Assembly (NCBI GenBank): GCA_024867545.1
Contig: JANFNE010000033.1
Coordinates: 372,001-436,000, forward strand
Reading direction: 5' to 3'
Length of the DNA: 64,000 nt
From: Phytopythium helicoides
Lineage: Eukaryota > Oomycota > Peronosporomycetes > Pythiales > Pythiaceae
The position numbers and the translations under genes were made by a program. This document shows, in pieces, positions 1-8,693 of the stretch. How positions within the stretch are numbered: position 1 is the stretch's first letter; the number at the start of each line of letters is the position of its first letter. The notes beneath the pieces are model-generated. The model saw only the letters and a list, made by a program, of their open reading frames with translations, did not search any database and was not told where the DNA came from.

Positions 1-1167
1 ATACAAACGCATATTCCGCTGGACACCATCGCATTATTCTATGGTGATCGCGACCGCGGAGAGGAAGCCACGCAGTGGCTGAAGATGTTTGTCTACGCTA
101 TGAAAGGATCGAAGCGGCCGCAAGATCAGTGGGTCGACACGTTCGAATTGCGGCTGCGCAAAGGAGCTCTTGACTGGTTCCGCCAGCTATCGCCGAAGAC
201 GAAGAGGAAGTGGACGTTGCTGTGCGAGGCATTCCTCGAGTACTACTGCAAAAACGCCAGACAAACTCCAGCAGCCAGATATTACCAGGCTGCCCGTCGG
301 ACAAACGAGCACGTTCTCGACTATCTACTTCGGCTGAATGGATACGCCAAAGCGGCAAAGATCCGCATCAGTTCGTCCGATGGAGGAGCGGAACATGTCC
401 GCCAGTTCCTCATGACTTGTGGAGACGACGAGCTGATGGATCGCTTTTATCCGCTCGGTATCACTCAAATTGACGATCTCGAGCGGATGATTCAAGAGAA
501 ATTACGCGGTGAGGAGCGGAAGAAAGCGCGGAGCTCAATGGGGCGTCGACGACCAGAACGAGACAACGAACGTCGTCGCGATGAGCATCGAAACCCGCCA
601 AGGATCAGTCTGGCGGAAGCAACAGAGAGTGAGTTAATTGACGCGCTAACAACGCGCCGAACTTCCAGCGGAAATCGCGTTTCAGCTAGTGCGAATCGCA
701 TCCCAGACCGTGGTCGCCGAGTACAGACATACTACGATGATGAATACGACGACGGAAGCTACTGGGACCACTGGGACCACGATGACCGACGAGCTGAAGA
801 CGAGGAGTACGATTCGGATGGATATTTCGTCGATTCCGCTGAACAGGAGCCCAACAGACAGCCTCCACCTTCATACCAGGGGCGGCATCAAGTACCAGAC
901 GGACGTCGCATGGGGTACCCGCAATATCCGCCTCGCAACCGCGAGCCGCGAGAAGACTGGAGCCAAACGACCTGTGGAGCATGTGGGAGAATGGGACATC
1001 CGACCCATCGCTGCTTCCAGCGCTGCAAAATGTGCCTGCAGGTCCACCCAGCAGGGCAGTGCGAGAAGAACAAGCATCTCGAGCGTCTAATTAAGTTTGT
1101 CGGCACCAAATTCGACCCCAACACACTTCCCGACGACATCAAAGAGATCCACGAGTCTTTAAACTAG
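1..1167 (+). CDS. Gag (C-terminal part), Element I
   Basis: The frame is open from base 1, so the N-terminus is outside the window. The first 150 residues resemble the Retrotrans_gag capsid region (W, L-rich helices; GALDWFRQL, also seen as a variant in Element III). An R/E/D-rich linker follows, then two cysteine motifs near the C-terminus: CGACGRMGHPTHRC (CX2CX4HX4C zinc knuckle) and CKMCLQVHPAGQC. The protein would package element RNA in virus-like particles. The last sense codons are TTA AAC before TAG, forming the frameshift heptamer described separately. IV-a inserted 27 nt downstream of the stop, so Gag itself is unbroken while the gag-pol junction is separated from pol. Confidence 0.85.
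   Translation: MQTHIPLDTIALFYGDRDRGEEATQWLKMFVYAMKGSKRPQDQWVDTFELRLRKGALDWFRQLSPKTKRKWTLLCEAFLEYYCKNARQTPAARYYQAARRTNEHVLDYLLRLNGYAKAAKIRISSSDGGAEHVRQFLMTCGDDELMDRFYPLGITQIDDLERMIQEKLRGEERKKARSSMGRRRPERDNERRRDEHRNPPRISLAEATESELIDALTTRRTSSGNRVSASANRIPDRGRRVQTYYDDEYDDGSYWDHWDHDDRRAEDEEYDSDGYFVDSAEQEPNRQPPPSYQGRHQVPDGRRMGYPQYPPRNREPREDWSQTTCGACGRMGHPTHRCFQRCKMCLQVHPAGQCEKNKHLERLIKFVGTKFDPNTLPDDIKEIHESLN
1158..1164 (+). promoter_or_regulatory. Putative -1 ribosomal frameshift heptamer TTTAAAC, Element I
   Basis: The heptamer T TTA AAC is in the gag frame and is followed directly by TAG (1165-1167). Across the IV-a insertion the pol frame is the -1 frame and is open through this point. UUUAAAC is a canonical X XXY YYZ slippery site. 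A short CCAG/CTGG hairpin is possible about 13 nt downstream. IV-a now separates this site from pol. Confidence 0.7.
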
Positions 1168-1194
1168 CAGGCCCGCCAGCTGAAACTGGGCTGG

Positions 1195-1788
1195 TGTAAT
1201 GGGGCGCTGTCCACGACAGTCCCCAAAACACGGCACACACGCTTGCGCTTGAGGAAGACTTGGTCTCTCCCGACTTGGAGGGAGGAGGAAGGAGACTTGA
1301 GGTGAAGACGGCAAATTTGCAACTGAATTGAAAAGCTTATGGTTCCTGAATCCTACGAGCATAAAACCACTAGGGTCCTATGGGGTTAAATGCAATCAAC
1401 CTACAAATGCAATATAAAACCTTGGGTTGAATCAGGTTGAACTTGAAGCTTGGACCAGGAGAATGTTCTCCAACTTGAACTTGAAAACTTGAGCTTCGGG
1501 TTCTTCAACAAAGAACCTCTCTCCCGCCACGTGGCACGTTGTGATTGGTTGAAACCACTAACATGTACTCACAATGACACGTCGGCTTCGTCACTAGATA
1601 GAAATCCAGCAGGAACCATCTTCATGCACAGAGACACGTGTGCAGAGAGCACTCGAGAATGCTTCGAGAACATTCCGTGCGGTCGCAATCATTGATTGCT
1701 CCCGTGAGTGTGTCTCACACCAGTCTGCTGCCACAGACACCAATCTGTGACCAGATTGTGTCATGTAATGGACATGGGGCCCATTACA
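1195..1788 (-). repeat. 3' LTR of Element IV-a
   Basis: This 594-bp LTR has inverted termini TGTAATGGG/CCCATTACA. The other copy is at 8100-8693, and a 592-bp copy is at 59427-60018. A CCAAT motif for minus-strand transcription lies near 1544. Short open frames inside it are not believed to be genes. Confidence 0.95.
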
Positions 1789-1800
1789 TCATCCCCCCTT
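1789..1800 (-). other. Polypurine tract, Element IV-a
   Basis: Read on the minus strand the sequence is AAGGGGGGATGA, immediately 5' of the 3' LTR, as expected for the plus-strand DNA primer of an LTR retrotransposon. IV-b has the same tract with one more G. Confidence 0.8.
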
Positions 1801-1835
1801 AAAGTAGCGACCACTCGCTCTCTTTGGGGTGCTTG

Positions 1836-1846
1836 ACTCACTTTCG
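1836..1846 (+). promoter_or_regulatory. Candidate oomycete initiator for the Element IV antisense ORF
   Basis: TCACTTT (1838-1844) fits the oomycete Inr core YCAYTYY and lies 10 nt before the ATG at 1855. It is outside the LTR, so the antisense ORF could have its own start site. The same sequence precedes the ORF in IV-b. Confidence 0.4.
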
Positions 1847-1854
1847 AAACCGCC

Positions 1855-2889
1855 ATGAAGCGATCAAGTGACCAAGCATCTCTCGAAGAACCCGCAGTGC
1901 GCAAGCACCAGCGCCGGGCTCCAGAACTCTTCGATGTGACTTCCATCCGCCGTCGGGTGGGAGACACGGAGTACTATAAGGAGCGGTTCTTCCGTTGGCG
2001 TCGGATCAACAATCGCGATGATCCGGACCAACCTATCATAGCCAAGGCAGACTCTTGGCGAGCCTTTGTTCGCCTTGAGAACGAGGGCAAGATGGAGCGC
2101 TTGCTCAGCAAGACTCCAAGTCACGACAAGGCAGCCCATGGCCTTCGTCGCGGTAGCGTCTCCAGCGACGCTACAAGCTTGCCTCGTAGCTGCGGACCAC
2201 GTCGGGAATATCAGACTCGAGAGTCTGTCTCGGTTCCCACGTGTCCGAACTCGGTGGGTAGCCGCGCCACCGAACTCGGTAGAAGCGTTGACGAGTCAAT
2301 CGCTTCTTCCCACGAGTCTGTCGGTCCTCGTGACCAACAATCGACTCCACGATCCATCGACGCTCTCCCTGATGATCGATCAGAGGAGGTGGGGCTGAAC
2401 GCGAAAACGATCGAGCGGCTCTGGAAGTGGAAGAGCGCTCATCGTGCGCAGATCGAGGCACTGGAAGTTCGCGACGCGGTTCTCGCTGACCGGTGCGACA
2501 GCCTCGAGGACCAGCTGAAGGAGCAGGAGTCAATACTTGACTCGCTGTCCGATGGTCCAGCCCAGCGTTCGGCATTGGAGTCCCGTTTTGAGCAACGGTT
2601 CGAGCAAGTCCAGGCCGAACTTGAGCGACTCCAGAAGACTCAGAAGGCTCGAGAGGCATTCCATGAGCGTCTGCTTCGCTCTGTGGAGGAGGCAGGGACT
2701 GCACTCGAGGTACTTCGTAAGGAGTACCAATCTCGCCTTCTTGCGTTGGAAGCAGTGAAGGAGGAGTCCTTCGATGTGCTTCAGCGCCTCTATGCCGAGA
2801 AGAAGCTCCATGACGATGAGTTGAAGACTCTTCGCCACCAAATGGAGCAGCTTCATGATCGTATGGATCACTCGCGCAAGGCTCACTAG
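1855..2889 (+). CDS. Antisense coiled-coil ORF of Element IV-a (344 aa)
   Basis: The ORF is opposite in strand to gag-pol and starts just inside the 3' LTR. Residues 1-100 are basic and aromatic (a YYKERFFRWR patch). Residues about 100-175 are Ser/Arg/Thr-rich. Residues about 178-344 are a long Glu/Leu/Arg/Gln coiled coil. From 2171 onward it overlaps the end of pol on the other strand: its disordered part covers the pol chromodomain, and its coiled coil covers a disordered Pro/Ser/Arg linker in pol. The same 344-codon ORF is kept in IV-b with four amino-acid changes and no stop. I do not recognise a family. An accessory or regulatory protein is possible, but so is an ORF kept open partly by pol constraint. 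Confidence 0.6.
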   Translation: MKRSSDQASLEEPAVRKHQRRAPELFDVTSIRRRVGDTEYYKERFFRWRRINNRDDPDQPIIAKADSWRAFVRLENEGKMERLLSKTPSHDKAAHGLRRGSVSSDATSLPRSCGPRREYQTRESVSVPTCPNSVGSRATELGRSVDESIASSHESVGPRDQQSTPRSIDALPDDRSEEVGLNAKTIERLWKWKSAHRAQIEALEVRDAVLADRCDSLEDQLKEQESILDSLSDGPAQRSALESRFEQRFEQVQAELERLQKTQKAREAFHERLLRSVEEAGTALEVLRKEYQSRLLALEAVKEESFDVLQRLYAEKKLHDDELKTLRHQMEQLHDRMDHSRKAH

Positions 2890-5800
2890 GGTCTGCGGAC
2901 CCACTCGGAAGGTAAGGCTTTAGTCTGCCCACGTAAAACGTTGGGTGCAGACGCATGCTCGTTGGGATGTCTAGTGTGTAGGCATCACCATTGCATTTCA
3001 CCACCGTGAACGGTCCAATGAACCTTGGCAGAAGTTTCGAACTTCCCAGGTTGGACACTGCATGTTCAGGCAGGTTCGCCGAACTAAGCAATACAAGATC
3101 ATTGACCTTGAAAGATTGCTTGTTCTTCCTTCCACTCTTGTCTGCGTTTTGCTTTTGCAGATCCTGAGCCTGTGCGATTGCGTCTCGAACAAACCTCACA
3201 ACGGCTTGTCTCCGCACGACAAAGTCATCGACTAGCTGCTTCTCGCGACCAGTTAGTTCATCTAACGGTCTCATCGATTCAAAATTGGCATTGAACTCGA
3301 TAGCAGCATTCAGGTCATCATCTGACTGCGGCGTATTGTCATTCGCCGTAGTCCCTCCCCCACTTAAGGTAGAGACCTCTCCCACTAGTGACGCTGGTAC
3401 TCTCGGATGGAGACCGTAGTTCACATAGAATGGGGAGTGACCCGTCGAGACATGCGTGGAATTGTTCAACGCAAACTCGCAGAGAGGGAGAAATTCACTC
3501 CACTCTCTAAATGACGTAGCGTAACTACGCAATACGTCTTCAAGGACACGATTCACTCGTTCCGTTTGACCGTCCGTTTCAGGGTGCGCCGCTGTTGACA
3601 TGGACAGCTTGGTGCCCAACAATTTGAACAATGCGCGCCAAAACTTGGATGTGAAGCGGGTGTCACGGTCTGACACGATCTCAGTTGGCAAGCCGTGCAA
3701 ACGGAATACCACATCCAAAAAGACCTTGGCTGTCTTCTCGGCTGAGATCTTGTCCGAAACAGGAGCAAGATGGACCATCTTGCTGAATCGGTCCACAAAC
3801 ACCAGGATCCCCTTCCTGCCGTGTTTGTCTCGCGGAAGTCCGAATATGAAATCCATGCTCACGGACCTCCAGCTGTCCTGGGGGACAGGCAATGAACGAA
3901 GTGGGGCCTGCGTGGAGCCTGAAGGCTTCACTCGCTGGCAGATCTCACAGGTCTTCACATACTTGCGAACCCACTTGTACATGTGTGGCCAGTAGTAATC
4001 TCGGGAAAGACTGAGAAACGTCTTCTCTCGTCCGAGATGGCCACCCGAAGGGCTGTCATGATACTCATACAAGAGTCGATGACGCACACCTTCATCGTTG
4101 GGAACAACAACTCGTTCTGTATCCCCATCTTCAACCGCGTAGTACAACAACCCATTGTGTACTCGAAAGCGGTGAACGCGCGATCTTGTTCGCGCTGGGA
4201 GACCTTGCAGTGCCTTGTCAGAGGGATTCTTGAAATACTTGAGCAAGTCCTGACAGGTCTCGTCAGACTTGTATCCCTCGATGATGTCTTCGCGCACTGA
4301 AGTCGAAGCTTGAACTGCGATCGCTTGAACATCTTCGCAGAGTCGACACGCTTCGTCCGGATCCTCGTTCTTGGACTTGGGATCATAGTCCGGACGTCTT
4401 GACAAGGCGTCGGCTAGGATGTTCATCTTGCCTGGCTTGTAGTGCACAACAAAGTTGTACTCCGCAAAGAAGGAGAGCCACCTAGCCATCCTTTGGGACA
4501 AGTGAGGAGTCTTTACCGCTGTTCGCAGCGACGCATGATCTGTGTAGATCGCAAAGCGCTCCTCGCCAAGCAAGTATACGCGGAACTTGACTAAGGCATA
4601 CTTCATCGCAAGAAGTTCCTTGTCATGAACTGGGTAGTTCCGTTCTGCGGGTCGGAGTTGTCGTGATTGATACGACACTACTCGCTCTCGGCCCTCATCA
4701 TCGTGTTGCATCAAAGCGCAACCGATGGCATAGTCGCTTGCATCACAGACGACGTGGAACGGCTTGTTGTGGTTCGGAAGAGCCAGCACAGGAGCTTCAC
4801 GAAGACTCCTCTTGACCTCTTCGAACGCCGCTTGGTGATCTTCAGACCACTTCCACTCAACGTCTTTCTTCAATAGTTGTGTGAGAGGCTGCACTAACGC
4901 TGCATAATTGCGCGTGTACTTGTGCAAGTAGTTGGCCAGACCCAACCACTGTCGTAGCTGTTTGATGTTCTTAGGCACGGGCCAATCATCAATAGCTTTG
5001 ACCTTCTCCGGATCGACTCGAACACCGTTCTTTCCCACAAAGCAACCGAGAACAGGAATCTCAGGGGCAAAGAACACGCACTTCTTCAAGTTTGCGTAGA
5101 GCTTGTTCTCCCGCATGGCCTGGAATACTTGACGAAGATGATCAAGATGAACATCAACATCAGATCTTCCGTCCACGGCCTTACTATGAACGAATATATC
5201 GTCAAAGTAACTTGGTGCAAATGTTCGCAAAGGGCGAAGAACATTCGTGACCATGCGATTGAAAGTCGCAGGTGCATTCTTCAGTCCTTGTGGCATCACT
5301 AACCATTCCCACAGCATACCACTCGGGGTACTCACTGCGGTTAGTGGGACATCGCTTTCGCGCATTCGAAGCTGATAGAACCCATCCTTCAGATCGATCG
5401 CACTGAAAACGGTGCTGCCAACCATTCCATCAAGGATCATGTCCTTGCGTGGAACCGGAGTCTGAGCGGGAATGGTTGCGTCGTTCAGCTTGTTGAAAGC
5501 ATGAACGATGCGCCATCCGCCAGTCGCCTTCTTCACACAGAAAGTGGGGCTGCAGTGCGGGGACTTGCTTTCTCGCACATGACCAGCCTTTGCGCGTTGT
5601 GCAAAGAACTCGTCGATCGCATCGACTTGCTCCTTTGGCAACGGCCACTGTCTAGTGATACAGTACTTCGTGCCAGGAAGTACATCAATCTCATGACGAA
5701 TGCCTCTGTCGAACGGCAGTTCGTCCGGCACCTTGTCGGGGAATATGTCCTCAAACTCCCGGACAAGCTCATACACGGGGTTCTCCTTGAGGGCATCCCA

Positions 5801-6943
5801 TGACTGCTCCTCGAACCTTTCTTTCCGTGTCTTCTCGTGCAACACATCAGCATCCACACTCGATGCTGTGTTGACGAGGTCTTCGTCGATTGCCTCAACA
5901 ATCGCGCAAAGCTGCGAAATTTCGCCTTTCGCCAGGCTACGCATAAGCGCCTTCTTGCTCATTACGGGCAAGGAAACCAAATCTTCGACTGAACTTGGAG
6001 GATTTTCAATCTTCACGTGACGGAACACATCGACGTCACCATCTTCACCGTAGACCACGACGTTCGCATAACTGCTTGTGATGCCTCTCTGTGGGTCACC
6101 ACCTTCATCGCCTTGACTCGCATCTTGATCAGGGATGCTTGACGACGGAAAACTCTCTTCGTCGGGTTTCTTCATATCTTGGGAAGGATCTTCACACTTC
6201 ACGCCATGACGAGCTTTCTCGTCACCAATGGCAAAGGAGACAGTCTTTTTCTGGCGCCTGACTGCTCCACCTCCAGTAGTCGTCTCGGGCTTGTCTTGTG
6301 GGATTGAGGGGCCATCGCACTCCTGAGTCCCATTCGACGCATCTTCCATAGACGCATACGCCCAAATCACTTCACCTGCTGCAACGCAGCCCAGGTCTTC
6401 GTTGACACTCTTGTCGACGGAAATCTTCATCTTCATCCAGTCAATGCGAGGTTGGTAACGCTTCAACCATGGCATGCCCAGGATGATGTCAAACTTGTCA
6501 TCGAGATCGAGGAGAATGAACTCGTCCTCGCCTCGGAAATCTTCAAACTCGATTGCCAAGCGCACGGTTCGCTTTGGCATCTTCACAGTCGACCCATTGG
6601 CCAACCGAACAACCATCTCTTTCGTCGCATCGTGAGGAGTCTTGTAACTCCCGATCACGACTTTCGCTCGAACAAAATTATTTGACGCACCAGTGTCAAC
6701 CAAAGCACGTAGAGGCGTTTCAATACCATCTACATGGACTTTGAGCATGATCAGAGCAGTGCTCTGACTGACACTTCCATCACTCCTTGTGGAAACTGCA
6801 CGTGCCTCATGCACATCGGGGCCAGAGTCCTGTGTCTCCACATCATTCACAGTCCTCTTGTCGGGCCCAGTAGGGAGCCCCGCCCCTACTGGTCGTTCCC
6901 GTTTTTTTACCCTTGGGAACGGTCGAACCGGCGGCCGAAATTT
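2171..6943 (-). CDS. Pol polyprotein, Element IV-a (PR-RT-RNH-IN-chromodomain)
   Basis: This is read in the -1 frame after gag. The aspartic protease has a DTGAS motif near 6690. Reverse transcriptase has YFDD near 5200. A single Ty3-type RNase H keeps its first catalytic Asp (CDASDYA, near 4735). Integrase has an HHCC zinc finger near 3950-4080, a D,D,E core (MDFIFGLP, VSDRDTRF) and a C-terminal GPFxVV region. A chromodomain at 2174-2362 (RFYRVRWRGY, WEPRQTL) is likely to guide integration to particular chromatin. The frame upstream of the heptamer is open to 7519 but overlaps gag and is not thought to be used. Pol is intact and differs by few residues from IV-b. Confidence 0.93.
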   Translation of the reverse strand, partial: KFRPPVRPFPRVKKRERPVGAGLPTGPDKRTVNDVETQDSGPDVHEARAVSTRSDGSVSQSTALIMLKVHVDGIETPLRALVDTGASNNFVRAKVVIGSYKTPHDATKEMVVRLANGSTVKMPKRTVRLAIEFEDFRGEDEFILLDLDDKFDIILGMPWLKRYQPRIDWMKMKISVDKSVNEDLGCVAAGEVIWAYASMEDASNGTQECDGPSIPQDKPETTTGGGAVRRQKKTVSFAIGDEKARHGVKCEDPSQDMKKPDEESFPSSSIPDQDASQGDEGGDPQRGITSSYANVVVYGEDGDVDVFRHVKIENPPSSVEDLVSLPVMSKKALMRSLAKGEISQLCAIVEAIDEDLVNTASSVDADVLHEKTRKERFEEQSWDALKENPVYELVREFEDIFPDKVPDELPFDRGIRHEIDVLPGTKYCITRQWPLPKEQVDAIDEFFAQRAKAGHVRESKSPHCSPTFCVKKATGGWRIVHAFNKLNDATIPAQTPVPRKDMILDGMVGSTVFSAIDLKDGFYQLRMRESDVPLTAVSTPSGMLWEWLVMPQGLKNAPATFNRMVTNVLRPLRTFAPSYFDDIFVHSKAVDGRSDVDVHLDHLRQVFQAMRENKLYANLKKCVFFAPEIPVLGCFVGKNGVRVDPEKVKAIDDWPVPKNIKQLRQWLGLANYLHKYTRNYAALVQPLTQLLKKDVEWKWSEDHQAAFEEVKRSLREAPVLALPNHNKPFHVVCDASDYAIGCALMQHDDEGRERVVSYQSRQLRPAERNYPVHDKELLAMKYALVKFRVYLLGEERFAIYTDHASLRTAVKTPHLSQRMARWLSFFAEYNFVVHYKPGKMNILADALSRRPDYDPKSKNEDPDEACRLCEDVQAIAVQASTSVREDIIEGYKSDETCQDLLKYFKNPSDKALQGLPARTRSRVHRFRVHNGLLYYAVEDGDTERVVVPNDEGVRHRLLYEYHDSPSGGHLGREKTFLSLSRDYYWPHMYKWVRKYVKTCEICQRVKPSGSTQAPLRSLPVPQDSWRSVSMDFIFGLPRDKHGRKGILVFVDRFSKMVHLAPVSDKISAEKTAKVFLDVVFRLHGLPTEIVSDRDTRFTSKFWRALFKLLGTKLSMSTAAHPETDGQTERVNRVLEDVLRSYATSFREWSEFLPLCEFALNNSTHVSTGHSPFYVNYGLHPRVPASLVGEVSTLSGGGTTANDNTPQSDDDLNAAIEFNANFESMRPLDELTGREKQLVDDFVVRRQAVVRFVRDAIAQAQDLQKQNADKSGRKNKQSFKVNDLVLLSSANLPEHAVSNLGSSKLLPRFIGPFTVVKCNGDAYTLDIPTSMRLHPTFYVGRLKPYLPSGSADPSEPCASDPYDHEAAPFGGEESSTHRHGASSRHRGAEAHRRTPPSLLPTQEGEIGTPYEVPRVQSLPPPQSEADAHGMPLEPSESSGVAQVRPGLARTVAQNGTPMPNAGLDHRTASQVLTPAPSAGPRGCRTGQREPRRELPVPRSAHDERSSTSRAARSFSRSAPPPLIDHQGERRWIVESIVGHEDRQTRGKKRLTRQRFYRVRWRGYPPSSDTWEPRQTLESDIPDVVRSYEASL
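6894..6943 (-). promoter_or_regulatory. Putative -1 frameshift signal AAATTTC plus stem-loop, Element IV-a
   Basis: On the minus strand, A AAT TTC (6943-6937) is in the gag frame, 10 codons before the gag stop, and pol is in the -1 frame. Downstream are two alternative hairpins. CGGT-TCG-ACCG begins 6 nt after the heptamer. A 7-bp stem, CGTTCCC (6921-6915) with GGGAACG (6900-6894), encloses the gag stop. Both fit the layout of a frameshift stimulator. The activity is inferred. Confidence 0.6.
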
Positions 6944-7929
6944 CGGTTGCTGTTCTGGTTCGAACGCGATCCTTGTGTCTCTTGCCGATTCGGCAAGGAC
7001 ATCTTGCAGTTTCGAGCGATATGACCCGGCTTCCCGCAACGGAAACATTTCCCATCGTTGCGAGGACGCTTGTTGTCGGTATGTTGGACATACGACAGAT
7101 CCATCGGCTCTGGTCCATTGCTCGGCGACGACGTCACGCGGACTTGACGTGGAACTGGTCCACCGAACTTGGCTTGCTTGATGCTGAATTCTTCTTGCAT
7201 CGCTCTCTCGATGGCTTGATCCAGCGTCGTCGGGTACTCGCGGAACAGTTGGTTCCGGATCGGTCCATCGTCCAGACCGGCCATGAATGTGACAACTTGT
7301 GTTGCCATATCGATCGGCTGATCCACAATGCACGACACGAGATATCGTACGCGTTGTGCATACGAGTGGAGGTCTTGGCGTCCTTGTCGAAGCTTGAGAA
7401 ACTCGGCACGAGCACGGAACTCGCTCTGCGGAGGCTCGAACGCGCGCTTCAGCTCTTGCTTGAAGTCGTCGAGGTTGTAGAAGCATGTTGGCTCCGCCAA
7501 ACGCTTCCCATACGCCCAACTCTTCGCTCGACCCGCAAGGTTGGACATTGCGAACAACACTTGCTGCGTCGGGTCCCGGAGCTGTCTTGCAGTCACTGCT
7601 GCATCCAACTCAACGAACCATCTCGCCAGAGGTTCGTTCTCTCCACCGCGATACGGGGAGATGTCGAGCTTCAGAGGCGTTACTCTCATCGTCGAGACAG
7701 GAGTTGCGGGCTGTCGACGAGAGTCCATGACCTCATGGTGCATGAAGCTCACTGCCGCGCTTCGCTGCTCATCCGGAGAGGCTGATCTCAACAGTGTGAT
7801 CACAGCTGCCTCACCGATGACTGCGCTCATCCGCTCGAGGGCTGCCCACTCATGACCGGACAAATGAGGAAACTGCTCATTCGTCAGCGTCACTTGGTCT
7901 TCGTGCAGCACACTCGTCGGAGTCTCCAT
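6907..7929 (-). CDS. Gag, Element IV-a (340 aa)
   Basis: The first ATG in frame is at 7929; the frame is open further upstream without an ATG. The central region is a Retrotrans_gag-type capsid (ARWFVELDAAV, FEPPQSEFRARAEFLKLRQG). A single CCHC zinc knuckle, CFRCGKPGHIARNC, lies at 7048-7006, followed by a Q/N/S/R-rich tail. The product would be the structural protein of the virus-like particle. Pol follows in the -1 frame. It is more distant from the Gags of Elements I-III, which carry two or three cysteine motifs. Confidence 0.9.
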   Translation of the reverse strand: METPTSVLHEDQVTLTNEQFPHLSGHEWAALERMSAVIGEAAVITLLRSASPDEQRSAAVSFMHHEVMDSRRQPATPVSTMRVTPLKLDISPYRGGENEPLARWFVELDAAVTARQLRDPTQQVLFAMSNLAGRAKSWAYGKRLAEPTCFYNLDDFKQELKRAFEPPQSEFRARAEFLKLRQGRQDLHSYAQRVRYLVSCIVDQPIDMATQVVTFMAGLDDGPIRNQLFREYPTTLDQAIERAMQEEFSIKQAKFGGPVPRQVRVTSSPSNGPEPMDLSYVQHTDNKRPRNDGKCFRCGKPGHIARNCKMSLPNRQETQGSRSNQNSNRNFGRRFDRSQG

Positions 7930-8079
7930 CCCTTCTGCTGTCTGTGCTATAGACAGGGAGAGTCTTGAAAGGAAGTGCACAAAGGGCGAAAGCCTCTTTG
8001 TCAATCCTCTTCTAGAGCAGGGTTCACGAAGTGCTCAGCGCAACTTCGGCAATCCCTTCTAGGAAGGTCGCAGGAAGGA

Positions 8080-8097
8080 CCTCTCGAAGTGCTACCA
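8080..8097 (-). other. Primer-binding site, Element IV-a
   Basis: On the minus strand, TGGTAGCACTTCGAGAGG starts 2 nt after the 5' LTR. TGGTAGCA matches the start of the site complementary to eukaryotic initiator tRNA-Met 3' ends, but the rest was not matched to a particular tRNA. Confidence 0.6.
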
Positions 8098-8099
8098 GG

Positions 8100-8693
8100 T
8101 GTAATGGGGCGCTGTCCACGACAGTCCCCAAAACACGGCACACACGCTTGCGCTTGAGGAAGACTTGGTCTCTCCCGACTTGGAGGGAGGAGGAAGGAGA
8201 CTTGAGGTGAAGACGGCAAATTTGCAACTGAATTGAAAAGCTTATGGTTCCTGAATCCTACGAGCATAAAACCACTAGGGTCCTATGGGGTTAAATGCAA
8301 TCAACCTACAAATGCAATATAAAACCTTGGGTTGAATCAGGTTGAACTTGAAGCTTGGACCAGGAGAATGTTCTCCAACTTGAACTTGAAAACTTGAGCT
8401 TCGGGTTCTTCAACAAAGAACCTCTCTCCCGCCACGTGGCACGTTGTGATTGGTTGAAACCACTAACATGTACTCACAATGACACGTCGGCTTCGTCACT
8501 AGATAGAAATCCAGCAGGAACCATCTTCATGCACAGAGACACGTGTGCAGAGAGCACTCGAGAATGCTTCGAGAACATTCCGTGCGGTCGCAATCATTGA
8601 TTGCTCCCGTGAGTGTGTCTCACACCAGTCTGCTGCCACAGACACCAATCTGTGACCAGATTGTGTCATGTAATGGACATGGGGCCCATTACA
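8100..8693 (-). repeat. 5' LTR of Element IV-a
   Basis: This 594-bp LTR looks identical by eye to the copy at 1195-1788. The GCTGG target duplication follows at 8694-8698. Confidence 0.95.

Larger units (their letters stand above)
1195..8693 (-). mobile_element. Element IV-a: complete Ty3/Gypsy chromovirus
   Basis: The 7499-bp element is bounded by two 594-bp LTRs that look identical by eye and begin TGTAATGGG and end CCCATTACA. The target duplication GCTGG is at 1190-1194 and 8694-8698. On the minus strand the order is 5' LTR (8693-8100), PBS, gag, pol, polypurine tract and 3' LTR (1788-1195). Between pol and the 3' LTR, on the opposite strand, lies a 344-codon ORF. No stop or frameshift was seen inside gag or pol other than the -1 gag-pol junction. 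Identical LTRs imply a recent insertion. Confidence 0.95.

Noticed and set aside
1450..1695. 81-codon frame inside the Element IV LTR, repeated in every copy
   Set aside because: It is repeated only because the LTR is; no protein-like composition and no start signal.
1855..2889. Homology between the Element IV antisense ORF and those of Elements I and II
   Set aside because: Only coiled-coil character is shared; domain order and motifs differ, so I treat it as independent.
1195..8693. A dispersed word for Element IV like those in I and II
   Set aside because: No 7-8-mer stood out by eye; a k-mer count would be needed.
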